DNA of 64,000 nucleotides from the NCBI GenBank assembly GCA_900708905.1, contig CAADRB010000020.1, positions 2,116,550-2,180,549 on the forward strand, in the 5' to 3' direction. This document shows, piece by piece, positions 23,630 to 38,300 of this stretch. The translations under genes and the position numbers were made by a program. Source of the DNA: Hymenolepis diminuta. Lineage: Eukaryota; Platyhelminthes; Cestoda; Cyclophyllidea; Hymenolepididae. Below the pieces are notes generated by a model. That model was not told the DNA's origin, did not search any database, and saw only the letters and a program-made list of their open reading frames with translations. How positions within the stretch are numbered: position 1 is the first letter of the stretch; each line of letters opens with the position of its first letter.

Positions 23630-25808
23630 AATGTAAAGTCAAGAACAAAATTTATCCAAATAGGAAGACCGTTATTATTTCAGCCAGAAATTTCCGAAAA
23701 CCGACATAACGCAATTGACCTTATATTAGGTAACTTAAATAATCTTGTGAAATCAGATGTTTAATGAATAAAATTATTCTTCAATATCTACTGATAAATT
23801 TAATACTTTATTTAACTTATTTTATTTTAAATTGCTATTATCATAGGTACACTGATTATGTGACGAAAATTCCGCGGTGAATTATAAAGCATTTCCAAGA
23901 AATTTAATAAGCCGCATTTTTCTATTAAAATTACTAACTATGCTTTTGTAACTTTTCATCAAGTACTGCAGTGACGGTGATATTTGTCCATGCTTTGAAT
24001 GTCCATGCTTTCGTTTACATTGCTAATACTTTATATTAAAATCGTTCTGTGTTCTTTTAGCAATATGATTTTTTCACAAATTTCTGATCATTGAAGTTGA
24101 ATCATTGGGAATACGCATACTGTGGCTTGACTCCAGATTTACGTGGAAAATTTTCGGTCAGTTTTTGGATACATCGAATAGCCTCATACGAATCTTCCAT
24201 TATGATGCATTTTTTGCAAATTAAAATCTCATTTCATTGTTAGCAATGCTGAAATATTCCAAAGACTTGTTCATGTGTTTATCTTTAAAGCAAATGGTTA
24301 TACAGCTTATGAATGGCTGTGAATGGTGATTGAAAACGTAAAATGAAAATCACCACTTATATTTTTAGTAAAATTTGCTAAGCCTCTTCCGCTTAATCTC
24401 AACTATGTGTCATCATTTGACTGTAAATGATGAAATTACTGCTATAGCCAGTAGATGTCTATCAACACATAGCGATTAAAAATAATAAACTGGCGATAAG
24501 GTCTTCACTATAGTGTCCGCAGGCGGTACCACTGTGTGCTTGCGTGTCTGCACATAGATACCTAAACGGGCGTCTATCATCACACCGAGACTTCGAAAAG
24601 ACATAACTGACGTCCATCGAAGAAACTTTTTGCCTATATAATTTACTAATTAGTAAATTAGGGTGGCTCGTTTGCCACCTCCGAATTGATCTGACGCCAT
24701 GAGTGACTTGACTTATTCCATCTATTCGGTCAATGTAGTCCCGATAGATCTTTCAATGTTATTACAGACTGAAAACTAGCATATAAATTTTTTGCAGTAT
24801 TGTTGCATTGACGTTTAGATTTGATGGACTATTGTTTTCTGACTTCTTATAATTTCATGAAAAATGCGAGTGGGAGAATAAATAGGGAATTAAGCAATTA
24901 AGATGAGTCTGTAATTAATGAGAGTGAATGGTTTAATATGACCATGTTTCATGACCATTGGACAACTTTCTGCATGGAATACATGATATACTGGTCTGCT
25001 ATCAGTTGATTCACGATTACTGCTACTTTTTCGTTTTGATTTATTTGATATCTGAGATGACCGTCTAAAAGAACACAAATTTAGGTCTCTCCTATTTTGA
25101 TCCTAATAATAATAGCTATAGATTTAAGTTCTTTAAGTCGGGTTTAGAAAAAAATTATTGAACTCCTATTTAAGCGCTGCTACAACGTGTCTCAATAAAT
25201 AAATATTCAAAAATGGATAGGCCATATGAAGTATGATTTAAAACTTAGTAATCTTATATATTTCAACTTACACATGACAAACCTTTACAAAATTTCGTTA
25301 TTTAATAATGTCAAGCATCATTACTAGTTATTTTGCTAAAAATGATAACAAAACGAACTTTCATAATTCACGTGTATTCCCTTCCGAGTTTTCCTACTAT
25401 TGTGATAGTTAATATCTGCTATATACAGAATGAATTGGAGTGGAAGTGAAATTAAATACAACTAATATATTACTCGAATTAAATTGAATACTTGAACAGC
25501 TGAATAAAATGTAATCTTCATTGAAGTATTTTAAATATTGATCAATTCAAGGCATGATTATCACGTAGAGAGTACTTTGAATTCGCACTGTTGGTAATTC
25601 GTTCTCAAAAAGTGTTTTTTATAATATTATGCTGCATCAGTATATATAACTTACCGTCTAAAATATAATATTTATGTGTATGAATTAATATCTTTTATTT
25701 TGATATATTATGTGGGATATTTTCTCATTCAACATCTAATAATGTGGATCTAGACAGACTGCACTCTATCTGTGCATTCGAGGGCGGCTATTTCGTAATT
25801 GCGTGAAT
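23630..25808. other. Divergent intergenic region between DYNC1I and SNRPD1
   Basis: About 2.2 kb separating two genes transcribed away from each other, so both promoters probably lie here. I see no clear core promoter motif. One exon-like ORF on the minus strand (24890-25064) is listed separately. Confidence 0.5.
24890..25064 (-). other. Unassigned exon-like ORF, minus strand
   Basis: A TTGTGTTCTTTTAG acceptor is followed by an open frame to a stop at 24890. It begins with a serine/lysine-rich stretch (SSQISNKSKRKSSSNRES) and continues through VYHVFHAESCPMVMKHGH. It could be the last exon of an unseen minus-strand gene, but no upstream partner was found before SNRPD1. Confidence 0.25.
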
Positions 25809-26294
25809 ATGAAGTTGGTTAGGTATGTATTTTTCGTAATTAAACGATATACTTTCCGAAATTCAATATTTATTTTACACTTATTTTCAGATTTCTTATG
25901 AAGTTGAATCACGAGACAGTGACAATAGAGCTCAAAAATGGTACACAAGTTCATGGTACCATCGCTTGTGTCGATGTCTCCATGAATACACATTTGCGAT
26001 CAGTTAAACTTACCCTGAAGAATCAAGAGACCATCAATATGGACACACTCACTGTTCGCGGCAATAACATTCGCTACTTCATTCTTCCTGACACGCTTCC
26101 TTTGGACACATTACTGATAGACGAAGGACCGACTAAGCGCAAACCCAAGAAGGAAAGCAGTAAGTTTTCGACTTTTACTTATAACTCCGTCTCTAGTTTT
26201 AAATTCGACGCGCGGTCGTCGTGGTCCCTTGGTTCGTGGAAGAGGCAGAGGCGGACCACGTGGTCGTGGACGCGGTGGTCCAATGCGTAGATAA
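25809..26294 (+). CDS. SNRPD1: Small nuclear ribonucleoprotein Sm D1 (3 exons)
   Basis: Exons 25809-25822, 25891-26159 and 26197-26294 give 126 residues (human 119). The first exon encodes only MKLV plus part of Arg5, as expected for MKLVRFLMKL. The Sm1 motif ([25 protein letters not shown]) and Sm2 motif ([13 protein letters not shown]) are almost identical to the animal protein. The third exon encodes the Arg-Gly tail (GRGRGG repeats, ending GGPMRR), the part that in animals carries symmetric dimethylarginine for SMN binding. Sm D1 forms the heptameric ring on U1, U2, U4 and U5 snRNAs. Introns are 68 and 37 bp. The third-exon acceptor (CTCTAG) was chosen because it restores the RG frame. 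Confidence 0.95.
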
Positions 26295-29200
26295 ATATGG
26301 CGTCGAATTTTTTAATCGTCCACTTTTGTACAAAAATAAAATGCCATACCATTTATAATAAAACACTTTGTTCAGCTTGTGTTGTGAACGTATACTGCAG
26401 CTATTTTTTCTTGTATTGTAAAGTCATTTAAAAACCTCATTTTTTACTATTCTTTGATGCTTTCTAGTCAATGTTTCGTTCGAGCTTTTCTTGAGCAATG
26501 TTAAGTAATTAATTTTCACATTTGGGTAGTGTTATTTTAAGCATCCTTGAGGTTAACTTGCGATTTTATTCCCTTAACGAAATGAATTAATTTCATAGTT
26601 TTCTCCGCATTTCCAGAAACTGAAACTGTCTACTACATATTAACTGAAAGGCTTTTTATGAAAATATGCATATTTTGTTCGCTGATTCATGGAGGCTTTT
26701 TTTGTATGATCATGCGTAGTTGATACGTGTTAATATTTTGGTGTTATATAGCAATTTACTGAATGAAACCTCGACGTTGTACCTCTTCAGATTATTTTAT
26801 GATATATACGTATATATAGATTGATCGGAATGGATGTTAGGTGTCTGGATGTGTTCAGTTTTGAATTTTTGTCCTTTTTTAATTAATGACTAAATGAGTT
26901 TGATCTCGACGAGTGTAGTAAGATCGGATCCGCTGATTCTCATTTAGTTTGACCAAATCTAATGACAAACTACCGATCGGGGAGGCTTCAAAATTTCCTT
27001 CTGATACGGCGCAGGTGATTAATCGGAGTTGATGAGAACATGATAGGCTCATTTGTCAATGCTTAAGATGCTAGTTTTTAGGACCGATTGCGTTGAGTGT
27101 GTTCCTTACCATTCATAAATATGAGCGTTTCGTTATTCTACGTATAATTTCGTTCTTTGTAAAGTAAGAAAAAGTGGTCGGACTCCTGAACTCAATCTCT
27201 CACCATCAGTAATCAAGCCCATCTTCCCTTTTGTAAATCCAGGTTGGTAGAACTAAGGTAGTTGCTGACTTAGCGTCATTGGTGACGCAAAGTCCAAAAT
27301 TGATCACCACTGTTCAAAATAACTGCTTGAGAATATTGGTTTTGTTTGGTCAATTATTATTTTTAAGCATATTTAACCGAATTTTAAGGAGGATCCAGCG
27401 GGAGATTATGACTCTTTTAAAGTGAGACTCGTAACATAATTGGTGACTGTTATAACGTTTAGCCAAAATGTGAAAGGTGGTTAGCTCCTCGCTACGAGGT
27501 ATAATACACTCTCTCAGACCCCAAAGAGAGGGAGAGATTAATCTGAAGAGACGTTATCTGACTGAATTATGGGGTTATTAATTTGATATTGGGTTTTGTC
27601 CCGATAGTGATTGACTGGAGAAAATTGAACTAACTGTCCAATCGATGAATGGTAGTTGACCTGGTCATGCCGTTTCCTCCCATCTCTTAGAAGGATTTAG
27701 CGCCCCTTGGTGATTTTAAGTTTTAACTCTGACAATCCATCATGCTCAAGGGAAGGAATCCAATGATGGTGGTATTTGGCAGTTGTTAAATTGCGCAGCT
27801 CTCAAACACTCAAAGAGGTATAAGGACACAAGGGATACGATCAATTATCTTTTTCTTTTCCGAGATTTGATATTTTTAGTGGGTAAACAGACAAAACCTG
27901 TTTCTAAGCAAAGGCTATTGGAGCTAGCAAGCTATCGATAGTATGACATTATTTGCTAGTTTTCCATAGACCGTGTTGAAATTTCTGGTTATCAGATGCC
28001 TTATTTTGGTAGCAGACACCAATAAAAATTCAAACTCACAGATAAGACAAGCGAAGTCCTTAATTTGACAAGCCTTTCATACCTCATTAAAGCAATGCTT
28101 GAAAAATCAAATGATGTTTGCTGGCAAATGCTTATTGAAAGGAAAATAGTGCTCTTAAGTTATCAAAGAGATCACTGCTCAGCAACCATAATGAACACCA
28201 AGGAACAAAGTTGTCTAATTTTTCTGTTTAAGTCTTACAAAATCAAGTGTTTATGACGGCATCTATCAGAATGCCATTCTCATTCCTGATGTAAAATGGG
28301 ACGAAATTTTTCAGGAGGTACACACTTAATTTGATGGATGCAAATAGGAAAAAAGCAAATATTTGAACATCGCCACAAACATCATCACATATTCCTTTCG
28401 TGAGTTACGATTGTTAAAATTGCGGAGGGAAGACAATGTTTTATGTAAATGGAAACAGAGAGGTCGGTCACAGGGGCGACCATAAAACAGCTCCTCTTTT
28501 CTTCCTCTCTAGGCCTGAATAGGTGACTAGAACTGAGCTGACCACTTTTAGTTCAACAATAATCCATTTTTTTCAAAAGGTCTTATCAAAATACTACTTA
28601 GTCATAAGAGTATTTTGAGCTTTCACTATAACATCTACTGAGTGGAGAGAAAAGTGAAAGTGGAAGACCTCGGTCTTCAAAATAATATTTCTATATAGCT
28701 TAAACTGCTATTGGTAGCACTTTTTATTAAAAGTACACATTAATGTTCGATTGGAGGTTAGCTTTGAAGACAGTTGTTCGCCAGTTGTACTAGATATCAG
28801 ATTCCAGGGACGAATCCTCGATTTTATAAGCGTCTTCGTAACCCATGATTTTAAAAATCAGTGCCAATTCTTCAAAAAATAGAGGAACCTGAAAACCTGG
28901 AATCGAATAAGCGATAAGGTAATGATTGTCACCTCCATCTTTTTAATTACGGAGCTATTATATAGTAAATAAGCTGCGACTTACATTTAGCAAAAAATCT
29001 AATTAATTCAATTCAACTCAGCCTTACTTTATATTCCGGTAGAAAGCAATTTAATTACTGGTTATGACAAGCTCACATACCACCGTTATGCATACTATTT
29101 GAAGAAAGCACATTTTTTACTTCCACTAATATTTCAGTTCAGTTTTATTAATGATCATCTGAGGAATTTGAAAAAAATGGGACCAAGGAAGGGCATGAAA

Positions 29201-29365
29201 GAAAGGGGAAAGAGAAAGAAACAAAATCAAATAGGGGGATGCATATAAGTTTGTGTATACAAAGGTGGGTCCAGCTATAAGACTTTCTGATGTGCTACTA
29301 AATTTTTATCAGTAGTAAGGGTAGTTTGGTACGTAGAAAACAACATTTCCATCTAGACTTTGAAT
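26295..29365. other. Convergent intergenic region, no gene seen
   Basis: About 3 kb between the 3' ends of SNRPD1 and the acyltransferase-like gene. Only short ORFs without domains (for example 28065-28256). A minus-strand AATAAA at 29149-29144, about 220 bases after the acyltransferase-like stop, could be its poly(A) signal. Confidence 0.55.
26335..26340 (+). promoter_or_regulatory. Candidate poly(A) signal AATAAA for SNRPD1
   Basis: A canonical hexamer 41 bases after the Sm D1 stop codon. Confidence 0.7.
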
Positions 29366-32300
29366 TCAGTTATCTTCAGTCGCAAAACGGACTTGAGATC
29401 TTCTTGGCGCTGGTGAAGGTAATTTCGGTGGTGGGTGTTTTTTCGACTAAATTAGAACAAAAAATGTAAACATGAGTAATAATACCAAAAATTAAATAAT
29501 ATAAATAATAGGGACATAACAGAAAAATAAAATTACCCCAACATTTAAACAGACCTTTTTGGAGATTCCCAAACGTCGTTGCTTTTTCGCATGCTTGGAC
29601 TTCCCGTTAGACCCAAGGCTTTCACTGGTTCGCTTTCTTTTACTTTGCTCATCAACTTCCGTTTCCGTAGGAACAACGGAGGAGGAACTTTTAAGAATGG
29701 GAACAAGTTTTGAAGTCGAAGTTGGCTCTTCATTCGAAGTTTCTTCAACAGCTACGGGCTCATTACTATGGCGCTTTTGGGTTTTTCGTAGAGAAGACTT
29801 CCGCAGGCTTGAACTAAGTGGTGGAAAATTGTATTTCAAGAACTGGTTTTCATTCCATTCAATCTAGAAGAAAGGGAATGAAGACATAGTAATGATAAAT
29901 TTTAATACACCATTCATCACGTTTATTGTGGTTTCTCAAATTGACATTTTTACAAAATCTCTTAAATGTAGGACTCAGGGAGGGATCTTGCTAACTCACT
30001 TCTGTTCTAACAGACGTTATAAATTTGTCAGGGTGATTCTATACTCATGAACAATTATTCAATATTTTCTCTTGACGAAATTAATACTCTATTTTATGTC
30101 TTCTTCCCATTATCATTGAGAATGACACTTGTCCCTTCAATTATTTATGGAGAAAATTATGAATTGTGCAATATTGTTCATAGTTTGAATTGAACTGTAA
30201 TAAGTTTTTGCTAATAACAACGAGAACTTAGGTTTTTCATCCTTCTGGTTAGGATAATGGTTTGATGATTGTAAGAAATTATCATCTGAAACTGAGATAA
30301 ACAAATCCTCAGAAACACAGTCTCACTCTTGCATTTATCAAATAAGCATCGCACTCTATCTTTTCTGATTTACGAATTGGGTCCCATTGGGACTGATTGT
30401 TAAGGTACTCTCGATTAGCATCTTAATGTTGTCGAAATCCCAGTTGGCGGTAAGAACTGTCAACCGTATACTATAATAACGACGACATTAAGAGACAAAT
30501 TACAAAATGAATCTTAGATTAATGAGCTCTTTCTGTGGATTTATTTTAGAGAGGATTTGGTGCTTCGAATAAATCTTCCAATACATTTGCTGATGTATGT
30601 TAGATGTCTTAGGATTTATACGAATTCCAAGCTAACATAAAATGTATAAAAATGTGCAGACAATACAGTTCTTTTGGTAGCAGTAATTTTTAGAAGTAAG
30701 CGTCATAAGCCATCTCATAAAACGGAACTCAAATTGTAACAGGAGGAAGAATCGAACATTTTACGTAGTCTGGACAGGAAAAATTAAATCCGCTCCTAGA
30801 GCCCTGGGTCATTTGATAACTTTTCTAACGTGTTAGCGTTTGGAAGTTATTGGCTAACCAGGCAGCCAGTAAATCCAGTGTATTCTAATTTATATGAAGC
30901 CATCATTGAGCTGAAGGTGCGATGTTTCCTTCCTTTTGACTATCTCAACTATTCTAAACTGAGATTGTGTAAATTGCGTAATATCATGGAAAATCATTCT
31001 GTTTTCTTAATCTTTGGAAAAAAATATATGATTTGAAGTGACAAGACAAATTATCATTATTAGACTGCTAGTCAACAAGCGCTGAGTGTCGTAGATAAGA
31101 ATTTCCTCAGCAATCCATAGGAAAAATCATGAAATATGAATTTTGAAACTTGAGTAAATATAATAAAACTTTAATCCAAAAATCAAGTGAAGTAGGACTC
31201 TTTGATACCTTGACATTATTCTCAACATCTTTTGGATCCACTTCCTGTTATCACTTATTGAAATCACTGTTAACCGGTTTCAGTTGCCCTCTCAAAATAA
31301 AAAGGTCATAAAACTTATCTGCCTTGCTATTGGTTGCCATAATGATGCTTTCTTCCTACTGTGACCGAACAATTTTACACAAGGTATGTCTCTAGGGCAG
31401 TTTAGATCATATCAACGAATACGTATTGTTATATCAAACTGAATACAAATGTTTTCAAAAGGCATTTGTCATGTTTTCTAAGCTTCTCAATTCGATACAC
31501 CGAATTTGAAAAGTTCTAAATACAATTAATAGCAAATGATCATAAATAGAACAGTAATTTTCCTGCATTAAATATAATTTACAGACTTTAAGGTATTAAA
31601 ATATTTAATCAACTAAACTAACATTATGAAAAAAACCCCATTGCAATAAGTTAATCGAAGGGATATGAGAGATTAACTCTTAAATTTCAAGTTTAAATAT
31701 CTGTTTCAAGACCTACATATCAGCAAAAAACTTAATTAGCAGGAGTAATTTAAAATACCTAAGTTCAATTTACCATTGTTAAATTTTTTTCCAAACACGC
31801 AGGATTAAATAAAAGTTTATTTTTATGGATTCGACTCCCATTATACGATTTCTCAAGTTAAATATCCTTGTTTAAATTACAGGCTACTTAAAAGAGTAAG
31901 TAGGCAAATATATCACGCACCAATTCCCCTTCAATCATTATATCAGGGCTGTGAGATTCCCGAATAGTTGTCGAGGGCAACTGAGGAGAAATCGTGGAAG
32001 TTGATGGACGTTTTTGAGTTCTTGGCGACCCCTGAATAACTCGCATTCGAACACTAGACGACCCAGCCCCCGAGACAAGATGGAAACGTCTTCTTGGTGC
32101 ATAGATCACCGGTTTGGCTGGAAATCTACTGTCTATAAGCTTGTAGAGGTTGTTTAACTAAAATAGTGACACAACATTATTAAGATAGCTCTCTTGAAGG
32201 ACCAAAAATGGTTTTAATAGGTCAATCTCACCTGCTTAAGCATAGTATTAAGAATGAGATCTAATCCAGGCTTTCCATCCATTTGACAATTGGCGGTGAC

Positions 32301-35300
32301 TCCGACGGTTAGATGACTGCCATAGACACAAGTGACAACTGCCAGATCTCGGCACATTGACTTTTTTTCATCTCCATATTCGGCCACAGAAGAGCTGGAA
32401 GAATTTGAGGGCAGGGATTCATTAATCGAAGATGCATCTCGATGGTTGGCCAACCAAGCTTCAATTCGAACGATTGGAACACCACCTGAGAGGTATATTA
32501 GATCTAGATTTCGTTCGTTGGAAGGACTCCCCTCGTAGACTGAAGAATTTGAGGAATCATTGAGTGAATTTGGACGATTTACTAGCCTTAGAGCTTGTGA
32601 AATATCCATCTTTAGAGAACTCTGATTTGCCATTCCTCTGCGTGACTGACGCCTCAATTTCGGCTTCCTTCTGCTACCTTTAAATAAAAACATAACAGAT
32701 ATATGAAAAGGACCGCATTAATTTTGTGCTATACGTGTTTTAGCCTTTGGATTTTTGTAGGGAAGAGGGTAAATTAAAATAGGAATTTCTTCGTAGTTTT
32801 CTCATTTTTTGGACATTTAAAACTAGAGTTCTCTTGAATATTAATTCCTCATAGCTAAATACATGAAAAATAGGCTTAATTAGAAAGATTTTCCCTTAGT
32901 AATTCTTTTTGAAATGCGGAAGCATTTTTATTTTTCTCAATAACCCTAACAGCGATTAGAGAGAAATCAAATTAATTAGTTTGTACCAAGTAAAAAAGTG
33001 CAAAACAACTACCTGGTTCGGTATCACTAAAAATAATTAATAATTATTGTAATAATCAAACAGATATCAATGCCAATTCTTATGTTTCCACTTCTATCAT
33101 GTTTTTATCAAAGGTATCTACTTTGAGTAAACCCTGATGAGCTCTGTTATGTTGTTTTAATACTTCACTAGCGTAGATTCTAAGGACGAAAGCAGCATCG
33201 CCTCTCAACCATGTTAAAACGGGGGTGTACGCTTTCTCAAATCAGATTGATTTGAACTGGATGAGATTGAGAAAAAGATGATATATGCAAACTTCCGACT
33301 TTGCAACCTAATACCTACTACAATTTTCACCACTTACCCTGGAGTTTAAGATTTAATTAAGTGCTCTCAAAAATCTCAAGGAGTGAAGTTTTAGGGACAA
33401 AGAAGTCATAACTGAAACTGACGTAACGTGAAAATCTTGGTTCAGAACCAAAATGCCCCCATTTGCCATGCATGGTAATTATGTACCCATATCCGAATTG
33501 TATCTAGATACATCTGTTTGTTTAAATGGACTAAGCATATGGAGACATGTGTCAGTCAAAGTGCACGTATGGGAATCACGAAATGGATGATCGTCCGTCA
33601 GTGGACGGCTAATCGCGCTGTAAAATTCTGATTAATATAATAGACGGTAAGATGCATTTTTTGTCATGCTATTCTCCTAATTCAAGTATTGCTAACTTCC
33701 ACAGTGGCTTCGAAAATTTCTACACGGATTGAACTGTAAATGGCAAATTCACATTCTAATTACGAAACTTGAACATATTTATAAATATTTAAAAATCGAT
33801 ATATTCGAAAATCTACAGTGCCAAATTCTAATGCTTTTATGTATTTCTATATAGTAAACCTCGAAGAAGGAACATTTTGTCAATCGACAAATCAATAAAC
33901 TACGAAGATCGCAGAAGAGAACTCACTCAGGAACATAGGGGTCGAATCCTGACATCTAAATTCAAGGCATTTTGACCTAAATCGTACCCATTAAGTTAGA
34001 AGTTCACAGCCTAATGTGAAACCAGAGGATCTAGTTTTACTGCCCTTTTTCCCTTAAAATGAAAGCCATATTTTTCATTGTGGAGTTCGTGAATTAGTTA
34101 GCTCACAGTTCGTGTTCAAAATAACCGGTGAACAATAAATCATAAGGAATTTAAAAATAGATTTAGAGGAGAGAGACGAGAGTGAAATTTGAAGATTTCG
34201 GAATTCAAAATGTGAAAGACCTTTTAGATCTTGAGTGACAATCACCACCTTTTATCTTTAAAACTAATGTGCTAAAAATATTAGAATACATTACTTTTCG
34301 AACTTAGTTGTGAGGACTGTATAAAGTTGGCTTCATTTAACATTAAAAAATCGGTTACAAATAGTTTGACAGTAGTAAAGATTGCATTCATCTTGAACAG
34401 CACAGATTTAAAGGATTAAACAATGTCGTCCGCCCCATTTTCATAGTTATGGAGTAAAGATTTGCAGCTAGAACGATTTAAATCAACCAATAAATGTTGT
34501 TACCGTGGAAAGTGAAAGTGGGTTAAGCAGGTAACCTTAAAAGGCAGTACAGAGGCACATGCCAATATTCAGACTAACTTGATCAACATTAAAGAACAGT
34601 GTCCAGTAAAAATTTAGGATACCCAGATATACTTATCCTTAGGTCTCATGAAGCTAGAGAGGGCGGTGGCCATTGTGGCAAGACACTAGCTTCCTCTCAC
34701 CTTTGTACTCTTTAATAATCCTGTCTTTCGTACTCTTTCATTCCATATTGCCTAATCAATAATTTGTTCTTATGCTCACAGGAATGAATTAGTTGATTCA
34801 AGATTCATTAGACAAATAAATGGATATATAGATAAAATCGACTCAGAACTGATCAAATTACATGAGCGTTCAGAAGTATGTTCCTGCATGATATAATTTT
34901 AAAATGATAAAATCCAAACGCACCAGATTTTGATCGTTTTCCCAGAACCGAGTTGCTGGATCCCTCAACATTACCCGTATTTTCCAGCGAAACCTCCGCA
35001 AAAGTGACGCTGCACTTTGACGCACCTCCGAGAAGTAAACTATCCGCCCTCAGGGCCAACCAATGCGGAAGGAGAAGATGTAGAAGATCTCTGATCCACT
35101 CCAAGGTCACAGCCAGAGCAGTTCTATGAAGCATCGTAACTCGTTGATGGACTCTCCAAAGCCTTGGAATCATGCCCTCTTCACTTAGTGGCAACTGCAT
35201 CAGTGTGTAGATACAATGTGCCGGGGGTCCATTGACAATATCACTCAGAGCTGTGACAGCTTCATTATGGTCCGGTTCTTGTGCTTCTATATCACTTTCG

Positions 35301-38300
35301 GCGGCATCCCTCTGATAATTTGGTTGAGTCAACCTCTCAGAACACATCTCAAAGTTAGGGGTGGGAGTACAGGTCCGTATTAACAAATCTGGCGGTTTCT
35401 TCATACCTGACATCTAAACCAATCAAAATACGCAAGCGAGCACGATTAGTACAATCATAATATCCTCGCCATCCGAAACCGAAAACATCATAACAAATTT
35501 TGGAAAAAGTGGAGGAAGTAGAATGAAATTTAACACACTGACAGGGACAAAGAGGTGTACACACTTGGTGTGTCCAAACTGTTGAAAGTCGCCAAGTTTG
35601 ATTGCTGCCGATTCTTCTGACAGACATACTTATATTGCATTTACATCGCTATGTAGATCAATGTAGTGGGAATTAAATTATTCGCTCCTGGTTGTATTTA
35701 AAATTAATAATCCAGAGTTGCCTATTTTTTCTCATGAGTTATGCTTGACCGGAAATTGCAATTGAACTATACCCGTCGAATTAAATTGATCATTTATTAA
35801 GTCCTTTGAAGTGCAAATTAAAATACATAGTTACATTCTGTAATAAGTATGCAACTCTGCTGCCTATGAATTTATTTTTCTATTAATTAGTTAAATGAAA
35901 TCCAAAAAGGTGATCGATATTTTCTCAACCCCCAATCTTCCAAATAGAATATAAATCCAATTTATAAAAATCGTTTACATTACAAACCCTTAATGCTTAG
36001 TAATTAATTAAACAAATTACTAATTAAACTAACGTTGTTTACCTTATAAACTATATCTAACTAGCAAATGAAATTTATATCCATCCACTAATAAGCTGCT
36101 ATCCTTCGAATTCTATTTTTATTTCATTATGTCATCATGATAACTCACAAAAGGGCTAAAATTTAGATTTTCATCGTGGAAAAACACCTAAAATTGGATA
36201 ACAGTAAATTCTATTGAAATATAGAGATTGAAAAGATGTCGATAATAAAGTCAGAGTATAAAAATGTCTAATCACATTCTTTTTTGGGATTCAGCTTACA
36301 CAATATTTGCCTGGTAATTAGTGGACAGCTTCACATTCCACAATTCCAATTCAATGATGCATTCCTTAGATTAATAAGCAAATTCTTGCATATCATGTGC
36401 AGTGCTCATTAATCAGTTGAATAAATAGAATAGCTGGTCTTACAACTTCTAACTTCATTTACAACAAGCAGCGAATGTAGGACTGTAACGTGAAGATGAG
36501 CAATTGGAAAAATCAAGAATACGTTCAGCGGAGATAATAAGGATAAGTTTGGTAAATTTAAATTTAGATTTACAATCAACAATCGCTAGAATATCATCGT
36601 CAGATCGATCGCATCAGATTATGATGAAAAGTTTACCATAGGAGAAACCGAATAAAGCCAAAGATATTGAGATAACATGACTAACTAGACAATTTATGAG
36701 CTGATGAATAAGCTCTAAATGTCGTGGACTTGAATTCACACAAGAACCTAGGAGAGCCATATTCGAATTTAAAAATTCCAATAGGACAGAAAGCAGTGAA
36801 TTATACTTCATTAAGTAAAAAGCATAAAAAATAATGAAATCGATATTCAAATTTAACGGGACTATCTTAATGTCCTGACATTTTATAGCTACTTCTTATC
36901 GATCTCTCATTCCACTCACCCGTCTAGAACTGCCATACTTTTCCGTGTTTTGGCGATTTCTCATTATTAAGTGTCAATCATCGAATGATTCGACTATCAG
37001 TTCTGAATTACAATTCTGATGACAGCATTAAATGTTAGATTTAAATTAAGTTGATTATTTTCTTAAATTTTGTGTATTGGTGTCAATCATCAACTGCCCA
37101 GCTGAAATGATTATAAATGTTCATTCAGTTTAATTTGGCACTATCGATACATAGGTGACAATTTGTTTCAAGGATGCAGATATAAACAACTACTTTCAAC
37201 CCTGAGGTATTTAAAAACAAGCATCTCATCGGTTAGACAAGATTAAGAAACTTGTAATTATAATACTTGCCTTTTCGAAAAGTATTTTGAGCGGTTCCTA
37301 TTCCATTCTCACAGCTTTATTTATCGATCGAACGCTCCCTTATTTGACACCTGTTAAATGAACTTTACTCAGAGACTTAGTGGCATTTCAGCTTACTATC
37401 TTCGGGACTGATGCTTTCTCTCTGTTCTTTCCAATGATGATGTTGCGCAATTACCTCTATTGTAGTGTGATTTACAGAAATTGAGATGAAAAAAATAGCA
37501 AATGTTTTTTTTATTGCAGCCACTGAGAAGTTATCTTTTAATGATAGATATGAGAAGAATAAATAAATTTTAAAGGCAAGGAGTTTGGTTGCATCTTAAT
37601 TTCCTATTCTACCATTTTCATCATCCTCATGAAAAGGCATGCCTCATCCAAGTGAAGCATGGCATGATTTTCTATAAAAACAAGCAGAAGAAAAAAAGTG
37701 ACTACACAACTAAATTTTCCGAAGTTTGGATTAGACCAAGTAAAGTTAGAATTTCTTTCATTCTTCCCTATTAATCATCTTTACGCAAAGCGCGCAGGAT
37801 TAGAATTCTGTGAGGCACGTTTACATATTTTATATATCATCCTTATTATTGGTTGGCTGATTTACCCACATTTAAGACTGACTTCCCTCCTATTGTCATT
37901 TGCGTCTTATTTGTCCATCTAAACAACTGTTATTACCACAATACACTTAGATGCGGTCTAGTCAATATAAAAAGAAATTTTAAACAAATGTAATAAAATA
38001 TCACTTATTAAAAGTTGTTTTTAATAAATTAGGACAATATAGTCAGAAATTATAATAGTACTCATAACTTTGGAAAAGATAATAATAAGAAATTTGGAGA
38101 GAATGGCAATATGGATGTCAGTCTGCACTTGTCACTCAACTGATTGATAATGACCCAGGTAGCATGCCTTGTAAGTTGCCACAGCAACATCCAACTAATT
38201 CAAATAAACAGATGTGGAATTTGGCTAATAGTTGAGTAAGTTAATATTTGAATTCGTCCAATAGCAGATTATTAAACTTATATCCAAAAGTGGAACATCC

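Noticed and set aside
29559..29867. 102-codon plus-strand ORF
   Set aside because: Antisense to the basic-tail exon 29863-29555; the minus frame joins in phase with both neighbours.
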